The notes beneath the pieces are model-generated. The model was not told where the DNA came from and made no database searches. It saw only the letters and a list, made by a program, of their open reading frames with translations. 64,000 nucleotides of DNA from Clavelina lepadiformis (taxonomy: Eukaryota > Chordata > Ascidiacea > Aplousobranchia > Clavelinidae): the NCBI RefSeq assembly GCF_947623445.1, contig NC_135242.1, forward strand, positions 15,624,001-15,688,000, given 5' to 3'. A program made the translations under genes and the position numbers. Below, one piece after another: positions 48,181 through 60,753 of this stretch (positions are counted from its first letter, which is position 1; each line of letters begins with the position of its first letter).

Positions 48181-49351
48181 TCATTCTTGCCAAGACGCTT
48201 TAACGCTTTTGAACACACCCATTTCCTTGATTTTCTCATACTCTTCTTCAGGATTGTGGGTACTGTAATACGCTTTGACTTTTTTCATCCGGCGAAACAT
48301 AGTTGCATACTGAAATAAAACAACTATCGGTGATATGTTTTGTTGATTGGTCACTATGAAAATGTAAACATCAGTATCCTTAGGTGGCATTTGGAGTTAA
48401 TATCAAATGTACTTGTCTACATAGAGATACAGTACTTACAACCATCGATTATGGAAGGATACCTAGCCATTCGTAAAATATTTTTTGGTTTTGCTAAAGC
48501 TCTGAATTCATCCATTATACCACAACAATCATTGAAAAAGTTGTTACCATTTACACAGCGGCCGATTTAAGAAATTTGTGTGCAATTGAGATGATAATCT
48601 AACATGTGCTAAAACTAGGGTTGTCATCAAACATAAGGACAACTAGGAAACAAGATAAGATTAAGAAGAAATAGTAGTTTCCAAACGGAATGTATTCATG
48701 CGATGCGTCAATTCAATGCAAAGGACTTGACTGTCTTTTCACTAACGCTGTTAACTTACAGACGATAATCTAACATGTCCTGTAAGTCTATAACCATATC
48801 CTGAATCTAAGCTTTTCAAAATCTAACTTTTAACTTCTCATCCTTAGAAAAGGATGCTTAACCAAAAGAGATATGATATTAAAGACATCCACAACAAATG
48901 GGAGAAAAGCTATTACCAAAAGTGACATCAAAGTTTTTAGAAATATCTGAATACACAAATCATCTATTTATCTCATAGATGAAGCAACTAAACAACTAGC
49001 CAAACAAATGTTCCAGAAAGCTAACATGGAAGAATAAATATTTTTATCACTTAACTCCTAAGCTTCTGCAACAATCATAAGCATATTTAATCATTTTATT
49101 TACAATAAAGAAACTTAAAAATATTTTTAGGCCTTTAAATAAATATTTTTAGTGTAAAATACATTAATAGCTATAGCTTGTAAACGTAAAATACTAACCA
49201 ACACCGAACCAAATACAACAAAACACATTGCAGCTGCTGGAACAGACTGACGACTGATAGTTTGAATCAGAGTTCCTCTCATTCCTTCAGGTTTTGGAAG
49301 TGGCCCATTGGCCAATGGAGCAATTTTGCCTGTGTTGGTAACACTTGACAT
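48181..49351 (-). CDS. COX6C: Cytochrome c oxidase subunit 6C, two coding exons
   Basis: Exons 49351-49199 and 48309-48181 (minus strand) join in phase 0 through GT/AG sites into a 93-residue protein. COX6C is a small nuclear-encoded subunit of respiratory complex IV in the inner mitochondrial membrane. Evidence: KPEGMRGTLIQTISRQSVP aligns with the mammalian start region (KPRMRGLLARRLRNH). A single hydrophobic membrane span follows (AAAMCFVVFGSVLYATMF), then a charged intermembrane tail with KKVKAYYSTHNPEEEYEKIKEMGVFKSVK, which matches the family's end FEEMRKAGIFQSVK closely. About 20 extra residues precede the MRG motif and five follow SVK; mammalian COX6C has 75. The intron is 889 bp. A further non-coding 5' exon is possible. 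The family call is firm. Confidence 0.93.
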
Positions 49352-49984
49352 TGTTCTAATTTATTTTTTGCAAAGTTTGTATCGAAACCTATGAAAGGAA
49401 CAAGGCATTTAATTAAAAATTAAAAATATGTTTTAACCAAGTAATTGGCAAGCCAATGTCAATAGGAAAAGGAAATATTTTAACAAATGTTCTCAGACAA
49501 TCAACGTTGCAAGACCTATGTGCTATAAAGAATAAACTTCTTTCTTGGTGGCTACACACAAGTGTTAGAATCTTGAAGAACTCTACACCACAAAAACATC
49601 ACCCTCTTACCTCTGTAGAGTGTGGCTAAAATGGCAAACTGACGAAGATTATGCAGGTTCTCATTAGTTTGAATTGTGTTTTGCAAAACTATTTGAATAT
49701 GCAAATGAAGATAGCACTCGCATCTAAGTTTGTTGAAATTTTTAGCAAAAAAATGAACATCGCATATGGATGTACATGCATACAATAGAGATCATTATAT
49801 GCACTGTCAAGGCAGAAATTAGTAACGAAACAAGAATTATAATACAGTATATAGCTAGAATAAGACACGATTTCTTGCATTTGAAAAGCAAGTAACTATC
49901 GCCATTTATACTTTATAGCCTATGATTTTAGCATAGTAGCCCAACTATCCACATTATAAGTAGTTAATGATTTTATTGGTCGTG

Positions 49985-50410
49985 ACAGAAGTCAAGTCAT
50001 TTAATGACATTCCCAAGTCAGGTCGAGTCAGTACCGTTTATCAGGTCAAATCCAACTCTTAACTAATGCCAAGTCACAAACAATACACCATTTATGATTT
50101 ATTTTTTGCTTTACGTTGATAATAAACGCTTTCTGAATTTTTCGTAACAAAATTATTGTAAGCATAAAATCTAATTTTATCCATTTCTGATGCTCTTGCA
50201 TATTCAATAGAATGTATTACGTACTGATTTTTGAATAAATTCTTTCACAAATATGGAAACCGATTTGAAATAATTTCTTTTGGGACTCGACTCACGTCAG
50301 CTGAAATTTCCATGTTAACACGTGTCAAGTCAAACCTTTTAAACAATAAGACACACGTCAAGTTTTTCCTAAAACCTGACTCAAGTCAAATCATTGACTT
50401 GAGTTTTTCA
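49985..50410. repeat. Dispersed AAGTCA-rich repeat
   Basis: AAGTCA or its complement occurs many times in this stretch (for example near 49990, 50010, 50325, 50350, 50385). A similar AAGTC-rich patch lies at 12130-12230. The pattern suggests a decayed repeat family, but I could not define its ends. Confidence 0.4.
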
Positions 50411-52997
50411 ATCTCTGATTATAAGATGGAAGTAAAACCACCAAACACCCAGAAAACACCCCACAAAATAGCTTTATGTTATTCCATTCGTAAACTCGTT
50501 TAAATGCCTGACATCAGCTGACTACCCGTCTCACCGATTGATATTGGTAAACGACCCTAACAAGCCTCACGGGAGAAAAATACGAATTTTTTCCAGGAAT
50601 TTGTTAATATCTCCATTATTTCATAACCCTTCGATATTGTAGTAACATCGTTGGAAAGCCCGCACATTTCCAGGAAAGTCAAGAGATTTCAGAGTTTTAT
50701 TAAGTTACGAGCTAGTATATTCGGCGGTGTCAATTCGACACTTGGTGTTGAGCATGGTTCAAGCGCATAACTGATCAATGGGAAGTTGTTGTTGCAAAAT
50801 TCATTTTAGTAAATTTAGTGGTCATGTTTAATGGTTAATTCAGTAATGGATGATTGACTAATGATAGGATGTATTTTTAATTAAACAAGTGTTGTGTTTA
50901 ATAAAATTTAATTTAATTTTAAATAAATTAGTTTAATAAATTACATTGTTTAATTTGATTAAACAATGCACATACAATCTGTATGTGCATTGTGTGACCT
51001 TGGCTCTAAGTAGTTTAAGCTTAGTCCTTAAAACTGTATACAGTTTTATTAGGCCTATTTCGCTTTTATAATGAAATTTCATTTATATTTTCAAAATCAG
51101 CATTTTTTTATCTTTTTTTTAGAAAAGAGGTTTAAATTGGCTTCAGATCCCATTTAAATTATATATACCTACTACTATTTTCTTGATGGACACACAAAAC
51201 ATTCTATTCAAACTTAATCCAAATACCTTAGTCATCCATATTGTTTTTGTTATTGTGAGGTAACAAGAGCTGCCAGCTTCATAACAATTTTGGCATGATA
51301 GCGAGCAACTCTCAAGCCTCAATTCGTAATGAGTACAATATTTGGAGTGCATGTTGATGAATGTCATGCGTGCAGGTTCGACACTTTCCACTATGGACAA
51401 GGCCAGACCACAAACGAGCAAAATGACCTCTCACATTGGAACGTTTGCTAAGGGTGTGAAGCATAATATTTAATTACACATAAAGGCCTAATGGCTATTA
51501 TTTCATCTTCATTATGTGGAGGATTTCTCACCCAAAAATAGTTAACTTCCCAATCTGGGCAAACGCAAAAATCAAAGGTTTCACGTAAGCACAATTTACG
51601 TGAATAATTTTCTAGTTTAATGCATAAAAAGACATCTGCGAATAATGTAGAAAAAAATTGAAACAAATTAGTGAAAAATGTTTCATGTATTGACCTATTT
51701 AAACCGGCTTTTATTGGTATTTGAATATGAACGTGTAAAATGACAGTAAACCAGCCGAATAACGCTAGCTTTTTACAGCCCTTTCCAATCCCCTGATTTT
51801 TGCCGTTCTGCCTATATCCAGACTGCAGAGTATGGCAAGAGCGCATCCACGATCATTTTTCTAAAATAGCATTGCACACACAGCAACAGGGCAAACCGGT
51901 GTCTCCAAAAAAAGGCAACATTAACTTTTTCTCTGAATCATACTGCAAAACTACCGTTAAAAATCGAGATCTTTAAAAAACGGGAAACACTGATTTTTTC
52001 CCCCTGATTTCTATCGCACCTTGCTTACACAAGCGTCGGGCAGCAATGGACAACTAGGCCTAGGTCTTGTTCCAGTGTTATAAAGCAGTAACCGTAACCA
52101 CAGGCAGATGGGTCGGCTACATTGTGTAGACCTTAAGTTCTATAGGCTGAACAGGCTATTATAACGAACAGATTTTTAAGTTTCTACAGTGTAAACTTTT
52201 GATACACGCGAGTGCAACGATAAAGGCTCACAACAACACAATCATCAAACTGAAAGCGTTTAACCCATACAAACTAACAAACCTTTGCGATTTGACCTTG
52301 GATGGACCACCACGCAGCACAACAGCAACTAACCTGAATCAAGTCAGCAAACACTTTCTGGCAAACAATTTTGAAAGTTGTATAAACAGGGTTGCCATAC
52401 CGTTCTTATTTCTAAGATTTGTCTGAGATTTTAAAGGTCCGTGTCTTAGAAAATATTTTCGTCTTTTTTTCTACGAAATGTCCTTATTTACACTTACGTC
52501 CTTATTGTCGTCTTATTTTTAGGGCAGAGGTTCGTGTTTTGGGCATTTTGACATCTTTAGTATACCATTTTGTACCAAAGCGATACCAAAATTAAGAACA
52601 TGCAGATAGTGTCTCGTTTTTTTTTAGGAACATTGGTTGCTTTCTCCTGTTGTGCACTGTTTAAGGTGACATTTGTCTTTCGTTTCCTAGTCGTGCTTAT
52701 TTATGAGTTGAGACCCATGGCAACCCTGTGTATAAAACACAGACGACCCCTAGAATGGAAAACTAGCTTAATACAAAAACTTTATGAGACAAGAAATTTA
52801 CAAATCGAAAATACTAATAACAGTTTTAACTAAAATGTAAAATTTATTTTAACGAACCAACCAATGACCTCAACTCCGGGGTAGAGTCTTTTTAACGCAG
52901 GTTAGAATAAGAGAGAGAAAATGATTATGCTCGAATGATTTTCAACTTATAGGATGAAGCTTGTTGAAACTTTTTTCTGCAATTTAGAAGAATAGAA

Positions 52998-53020
52998 CCT
53001 CTCTCTGTCTCTCTCTCTCA
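52998..53020. repeat. CT-rich microsatellite
   Basis: A run of CT dinucleotides with one interruption. Confidence 0.7.
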
Positions 53021-56000
53021 TTCTTACCAGTGATAAAAACACTCCAACCAACTGCGACAGAGTATTTTAAAATATTTTCAAAATTTTAAATTTCGGAAGG
53101 GAACGATCAACGTTTAAAATCTTTGCCAGATATCAAAATCGACTAAATATCCATTAGTTAATTAGTCTAAAGAGTAGCTTATAAGCAATTTTATAATCTG
53201 TCGTTCCTTCTAGTCACTACTCACAACTGTGTCTGCTGACATTTATCAATTATATGACATTCTTTATCCTCGGACTGAGAAAAGTCTTTGCACGATTTAA
53301 ACCCTGCAATGATTACTCATTGCTCAAATCCCACTTCCCGAGCTAACGCTTACCAAACATTTTCTTTTTTTGTTTTCGGATTTTTTTATATCGTAGCCTA
53401 TTGCCCGAATTTAGAACTGTCGACCAGGTCCACTGAACAGGAGCAAGTGGCGTTACTTTACTGACATGCGATTTTGTGTGCACACTGAATGCGATTGCCG
53501 CACGTCAACGCATTAGAAAGCAATCGCACCGAAATCAAGATGTTTGTTTTTTTGCATCGATTCAAGGTGGTCTTGCAGCCTTGTAACTGGTGCAGGCACC
53601 TTTTACGTTTATTAACGGACAACCAAATGTCTAAAGTTCTTTCTAAGATTTGTTTAGCATTGCTCGATCTTTTTTGCAAGCAGAAAAACTTGCACTCACT
53701 TCATCTTTCTTCGTAAAACTTGAAATAACCTAATCTAAAAAGTGTATTAATTTACCTTTTTACCCCTATACATCCATAACCTACCGTCTACTGAACACTA
53801 CGTCGTCCAAGTAGGCCTATTCGGTTAACCTGGCAATCGTGTATTTGGCAAGGAATTGAGAAAGAGTGGTAGGGCCTCTATCTACACCAGGAATGACTGA
53901 AAATATGACTACTTTATTGCATACCTCCTGCATACTTTATATAAACCAAAACGATACTGGAAAGCTTCTACATTTGACAACAACACAGCAAAAAGCAATG
54001 TTGGAACCTTTCACATCAGCAATGTTGGAACCATTTTCAAAGTGGATGGGCCCACTGGGGTATCAATATTTTGTCGAAGTGGGCCAACATTTCAAAAGTT
54101 TTAAAGATTTATTTTATTTGCCTCGGCAGAGCAAAGATTTTACGCTTCAAAAACCTGCAAGACGCCTCGAAATGAAATGTATTAACAATTTCTCTTATTT
54201 TCGCCCACATAAGCAACAGTAGTTAACTAATTCTGAAGTTCACTATTCAGACGCCGTATGAAACAATTAGACAAGTTTTTGATAAACTAAGCTTGATGAT
54301 CCATATACGCAGGGGAAGGTCTGGTAAGTTGGATAACAAAAATTTAAAGCGCTACATATCAGGCAAAACTTTGTCCAATATAACGAAATCAATTTTGTTA
54401 GACAAGTTTGTTGCTAAATTTGTCGGTATGGCTTTATTGTTACTATACTTTCCTTTAGCGAAGGATAATTGAAGAATTTTGTGTTTTGCACATTTGGCCC
54501 AACGTGCATATTTCGATTTCAAGTTAGGCCACTACCATTGTAGATTAAGCCACAATTTAAAGGTTTGGTCTTTTTTTCTGCGTATGCTTATTTGCAACTA
54601 CTTTATTTCGAGAAAACGTATAGGAATAGGCATATTAACTTTTACTGTGAGGAATTGTGTTTGCTAATATCATTTTTAATGCAAAATCATCTTTCTAGCT
54701 TCTTGTATATTTGTCCATAAGGAAAAATGCTTAACAAAAAGTCTAACTGATTTAAACGACGAAATGAATGGTTGAAAAAATAGAAAAACTTAACATAACA
54801 GGACATAACAAAATAACATCAATAAAATGCTTATACGAAAAACTATGCAGCTCAATAAAAGCTGCAAAGATGTAATAGACCGACCGATAAACTTGTATTT
54901 ACAGCAAACTTTTTGCAATTAGCCTTACAGCAAAAAGCCTTTCTTGCTGTGTCGCGAGTAGGCCTCCATCAATTATATCTCGCTTAGTATTTTCAATTAT
55001 GTCGAGCCGTTTGCCCTTAAAACAGTGAAAGCAGACGAAACGTACCGAAGCGAAACAACAAAAATCTATCAAAAAAGTCATGGCTATTTTCCACACCAAA
55101 GTTTGATTACTTCAAAAAGTCATAATTGCTTTTTCAACACAAATCAAAATTACATTATCTTCAACATGATGAAGATACAGCTAATTAATCAAACTGTTAT
55201 TTGTAAAACACTTACTGCTATGTGGTTAAAAAACACTTGAATGTAACTTGGCCCAGCTTGCATACTGCAACGTCATGTCGGTTTTGCTTAGACTACCAAA
55301 AACAGACTATGGCCTGCGGCCCTGCGTATTTTGAAATTTGAATCACAGCGTCAGCACGATCCAGTGGCTACTCAATTCCTGCCTCGACGTCCAGTTTCGC
55401 AATAGCAGCTTTAACTGAGCAGATGTTAAAATTTTCTCGTAACGTCATCAATTGCAGCCTGCTGATTTTGAGTAGCAGCTTGCAATTGGTGATTGCACGT
55501 GATTGCTGATCGGTATAGCACACTGATGTTGGTGACGTCATGTAGTTGCTGATTAGTGATTTTAAAGAGGCAGGGTCGTATTGTATTGTTTCTTTTTCGT
55601 AATTGTCTGTAGGGGAACGAGAAAATAAAATGTTAATCATTACAGCGTGATAAAATGACAATTTTTAACAATTACATCTACAAACAATCAGCGGGAAAAA
55701 TCAGCCAAGCCCAAAAGGCGTAAAACGTGCAAGAACATAAGTTAATGTTATACACCAAATGATGAAGAGGAATCATGGTTAGTGACAAATAAGTTACAAA
55801 AAATTACTACAGAAAAATAATTCCCACAAAAATAGGTAACGAGTCATATAAAATTGGACATTGAGGCATTGTCGTAACTAGGCTATAATTAAGCTGATAA
55901 ACCAGACCAGTAAAGATACACTTATATTATATGACATGGTAATCAGAAGAAAGACTGTTATTATTGTACAGCAGACTGCGGTTTTCATAATCGAAGTAGT

Positions 56001-56955
56001 AATTGACCAGCTGCTATTGGTAATGTGTAACGCTAAGCTACTGTCCATGACGTAATGAACAGCAGACTTTCGAAGCTGAGTAGTATCCTACTGTTGATTG
56101 CTGCTCTGTAACTGAAAGGCCATTGTTGGTGACGTAATGAGCAGCAGACTGTGATTGCTCGGGTAGCGCCCGGCTGTTGATTGCTGCTGAAAACTGACCA
56201 ACTTACCGTTTGTGAATATAACTTACGTTATCCTAGCTTACACAAGCAATCTTAAAATATATTTTTTCTAAAAAGCAATACAGAAATCAGCTGCCCACTT
56301 TGCTGAAAAACTAGACTGCTATTGTTATTGATTACGTCACGAACTAAGCAGGGTGCTATTGGAAAACAGAAGGCTGTTGCATGCGTTCTTCTCATTACGA
56401 CCCCGCCTCCAGTTCCGGTTGCAGAAAATAAAATCACACGATGCCAAGTTACTTCATAATTTGAATTTGACTCCGTTTGAATAATAAAACACGTGTTATT
56501 GTTTTTATGAGTTTTAAGATAAATTTGTCAGAACTTTGGTCGCGGGACTCCTTGCCACTGCGGTGATCTTGCCCCGGTTACCGAACTATATTTTGTGCAA
56601 GGTCCGATCTTCACACAATTTTTATTTTTTGTATAGTATTATTGCTCAATTTAAAACTGTCCACTGAACATAGCAGCAAGTGTCGTCAATGCCTTAACAC
56701 TAAACCAATTCTACGTATTGGTTTTACAGTGGTCATTCCCGTTTAACCAATGATACTTTGTGTAGCATCATTGGTTTAATTAACCAACGGTTAGTAGGTA
56801 GAGTAGAACATCGTCTGTTCGCTTAAGTTGCCGCATATCGCTTGGGTCCCAGCGGAAAGTATCAAGTTCGGCTAAGTAGTCGTCGTCTAACTCGTCTATT
56901 TGCTTAACTTGACACCATTCTTGCTAGCCTACTATGATAAGAATTAGGAGTAGGT

Positions 56956-57416
56956 CAGAGGTCGGCAACCTTTAGCATTAAAAGAGCCAATGTTCCCAAG
57001 TTTATTTAAATTAAGACCTATTCGGAGCCATAACATGTAACTGTCGAGTTGGCCACTAAAACAAAAGGTAATTATAGCCTACACTTCATGCAGAATTTCT
57101 TAAAATTTTTGCTTTGTACATGCGAATATTCTGTAATTTCAACAAAAAAACCCGACTATTAAACACAACACTTTCAAATAATCATTTATTCCACCCAGCT
57201 AATGCGATATTTGCTTCTGAATTTCACTGCACAGCACATCTACATTAGCTTGATAAGATGACACTTTGAGTTTCATCTGGGACTGCAAGCTCTCATCTGT
57301 TAGGCGTGAGCGTTGTTCATTTTTTAAGTAATAAGTAAGTAAGTAAGTCACGGGAGCCAGAGCAGAGGGCTGAAAGAGCCGCATGCGGCTCCGGAGCCGC
57401 AGGTTGCCGACCTCTG
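56956..57416 (-). mobile_element. hAT-derived non-autonomous element (461 bp) with 8-bp target duplication
   Basis: Perfect 16-bp terminal inverted repeats CAGAGGTCGGCAACCT are flanked by perfect 8-bp duplications GAGTAGGT (56948-56955 and 57417-57424). On the minus strand a transposase fragment remains: NEQRSRLTDESLQSQMKLK followed by VSSYQ matches the hAT C-terminal region downstream of the dimerisation core. A GTAA tandem repeat interrupts it. It is an internally deleted copy that cannot mobilise itself; perfect ends suggest recent insertion. Confidence 0.92.
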
Positions 57417-60400
57417 GAGTAGGTAGTCAGAACTTTAAAATACTTTGTCAGCGTGGTTAAATGGCAAACTTAACCTGCTATGACTGCATTACAGCTATAT
57501 CGCTGTCTGCGATCCTTGTTAACGTAACACAATCTTATTGTACGTCAAAATGTATATTTATGAAGGACCCGGAAACTTTGTCATTTTAGACTGTTTTTAT
57601 CAGTTGTAATTTTCCTACAGTTAACCGTGCTACAGTCAATTGAAGCGGCCTAACCAAAATTAATTCGTCATTACAGAATGACGATGAGAATAAGACTAGC
57701 TATAGTGAATAAAGAATGTCGTTTTTAATGCGCAGTTTTGCTTTTGCTGTGAGTGGATGGTCGTTTTCTGTCTTCAAAAAAACATTAAGGAGGTTTGATT
57801 GTAGCAGCTTAGGGCTGTTAGATAGGCTATACGTGATAGTACCTGTTAAGTAGATTTCAACCAATCAATCCTTTTAAATTTTGTCAAAAGCGCGGTAGAG
57901 ACGAAAAAATCAAGCCATTTGCTACTAGCACTCGCCAATGAACGGGAAAAGAGACAAAGCTGAGAAGGCTTAAAAGTTATTCAAAAATAATTAATGTGAT
58001 AATTCTGGGATTAATTAGCACGGCCACTAAACCCATTTAGGCTAGAAGGCTATTCTATGTACAAAATGTAAACCTTAAAATCTCGACAGGCATTAAGTTT
58101 CAACGAAAAACAACTTACGGAGTTTTTAATCTGTAGTACCTTATCAAATGCAACAAAAAATTCGATTTTGTGCTGCTTGCTAAAGTCGCCACTTAATTTT
58201 GTTCCCTTTGAGGTGACGACTTAGGCAAATTCTACTCTACTGTACTACTTAGTTTACTTAGTAATCGTTGATTTAACTCTACAGACCAAACCCCGGTAAT
58301 ATTTTGTGTTAAGCAAAGGACGATAACAAAAAGCCTTTGTGCTACGAAGGCAACGTTAAGGCGAATCTGCTGCTAGTGGCACTATCTGACTGTCCGATGT
58401 CTGAGGCCACGCTGCGGAACTATAATAAGTGGTTGGCCGAATTGAACCTTTTGTTTTCATTTGACACTTCGCAGCTGGAGGTGTTGCGAAGATGGTTGTA
58501 GTCTTGTATAGGCCTAGACTTTAGTTGGTTGTTTTAGTTCTCCTCCAACTCGAGTATCGAACAAAACATGATTTTTCTTTAAATGTTAGTACCAGTTTTA
58601 TATTACTTTTATCTGACATTGTAGGTATTCAAGTACCAGTGTAGGCTATACTTGTAATAACCTAAAAATCCTAAATGTATATGCTTTTCTGTTTTATCGA
58701 TAGCTCTTTTTCAATCCATACTTTGTCAGTTTGTTGAGTGTTCTATTCTCTGTTTAGGAATACCACATACGATACTAGTATGTTAATCTACCCTACAGCA
58801 TTAGGCTAGCCACAAACCCACACAGGTATAGGCCTATGGCTAGCTTTTGGATAGCTTTGCAGTTGCCAGCATTGCTGCCTGTTGGCGAAAGCTACTAGGC
58901 CTAGTGTACTAGTGCACAACCAGATGACGTCACATTTTGAGTACCTGGGGTCAAGGCTAGTACTGTATACAAAGGTACCGGTATCCTGTGCATAGTTGTA
59001 CACTTGTATAGGCTATATAACTATAGACCCAAGTTACTTTTGTTATTCAAACATATGTAACTTTCTGTGAGACAAAGTAGACGTTTTTATTTTTATGGAA
59101 GCCAAAAAGTTTTAACATAGGCTCATAGCCTGTAACATACCTGTAGGCTACAGTATGTCATATACCCTAACCCACAAAGATGTCAGAATGAAATTGACAA
59201 ACTTTGTTCGCCGAAGAAGTCAAAGTAGTTTGTAATGAAAGTATTACATCAAAATATTATATTTAAAACTTCTGTTGACCTAAAAATATAAATATGCGTC
59301 AAAAATTTACATACACAAAAATCCGTTGGCATAAAAATTGCGTTTGCATGTGTTTTTTTGCCATAGATCTTCAGTGGAAAAGTTCAAGTCTGGCTTCTAG
59401 TCTGGCGTAAAGGTATTGGTAGGTATCCAGCATGACTACTAAGGGTATTGGACTGACTGGCTGACTCGGTCTACTGATCTAAGTAGCGGTTTTTTTTATG
59501 AAATTTAGTCTAATAGGCTAGCACACTTTTAGTACAACAATGCACAGCTATGTAGATGAATTGCAAGTGTGAATAAGTAGGGCTATGCATTTAAAAGCTT
59601 AAATTCATTTTTACTTATGTTGAATCAATTGTGGTCACAGTTTTTATCTGGTATGTACTCTGTGACTACTGCGCAGCTGAGATAAATTTCAAGTACACTT
59701 TTTGCTCACTTGAATTTATATAATTACATCCTCAATTTGTGTGTCAAATAAATAGCCACTTAATAGTGTTAACTTAAGATCATAAGATAATATATACTGT
59801 ATGTATCCAGGCAATTTCATCAGTTACTTTTGCAGGCCAGATGGCAGAGTATTGCAGTTTTTACCGAAATCTTGGAAATGCAAAAGCAAAATTTTGGTGT
59901 GCAGTAAACTAACTGCAATCACTTATAGCATAACTCGTGGTCATTGTAGAAAAGGCATGGCTTTTTATACTAGAAAATGAAGAAGAAAGAGTAGTGTCTC
60001 TCTTCAAGTCTGGCCTGTTTTAGAGACCACTTTTTCAAACCCAGTGTGCTTTCCACATAAGTTATACTGAAGATTTTTGGCGTGACCTATGGTCAAGCAC
60101 TGGAAACTCAGTTTGATCCTGGCGTTGCACAGAGCAAATACACGTCTTGGTGCAACTGTATTGAAACTATGGCGACTGCAAACTCACCTTGTTGTTACGC
60201 TTTTTCTCTTCTCTTTTCCCAGTTTTGCAGTCTTCAGGCGGTGAAATTTGCTTCAGTGGCTGTGACCAGTGTTGAAGACAAATTTCTGGCTGTAGGCAGG
60301 TCCATGATCATGTTGAGTCAGTATTGCAGACCATGTTCCTGTCTGGGTGCAGGTGGAACAGCTTAAAAGTAAAACAGTGGATCATGAGAATGACTTGCTC

Positions 60401-60753
60401 TATAGTTAACCTTCCACCTTGAAATCAATCTTGCTCATGAGAGAAGAGGGTAATTGTTTTGGGTTCAATGCAGTGTAGATCAAGTGTTTAAGGATTTTAA
60501 AGAAGACGGAAAATATTTTGGGTAATAGCAGTTTGGGTACAGTAGTGGCTTCTGAGTGGTTTTTGGCTCATGACTACAGGGGCACTTCTTCAGATTTTAG
60601 CAATTTTGTGGTGTTGCAAGCATTTGGATAGGAAGTTACAAAGCCTAGACTTTTTGGCAAGTCGAACTTGAACGAAATTTCCAATAAACAGCTTTGTAAA
60701 CGGTTGTTGTTTTTTTTTCAGGACAGGCACAAGTTAGAGATCAATTTTGTAAG

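Larger units (their letters stand above)
49352..60721. other. 11-kb stretch without a recognisable gene
   Basis: It contains AAGTC-rich sequence (49985-50410), a CT-rich microsatellite (52998-53020), and the hAT element at 56956-57416. Open frames up to 132 codons (51448-51846 minus, 53866-54222 plus) match no family I know. Some of it may be TBPL1 5' UTR, intron or promoter. Confidence 0.5.

Noticed and set aside
51448-51846. 132-codon minus-strand frame
   Set aside because: No recognisable family, no clear splice sites, and neighbouring frames are broken. It may be a decayed mobile-element remnant.
53866-54222. 118-codon plus-strand frame with a short internal repeat (TSAMLEPF)
   Set aside because: The composition is unremarkable, with no family match and no promoter or poly(A) context.
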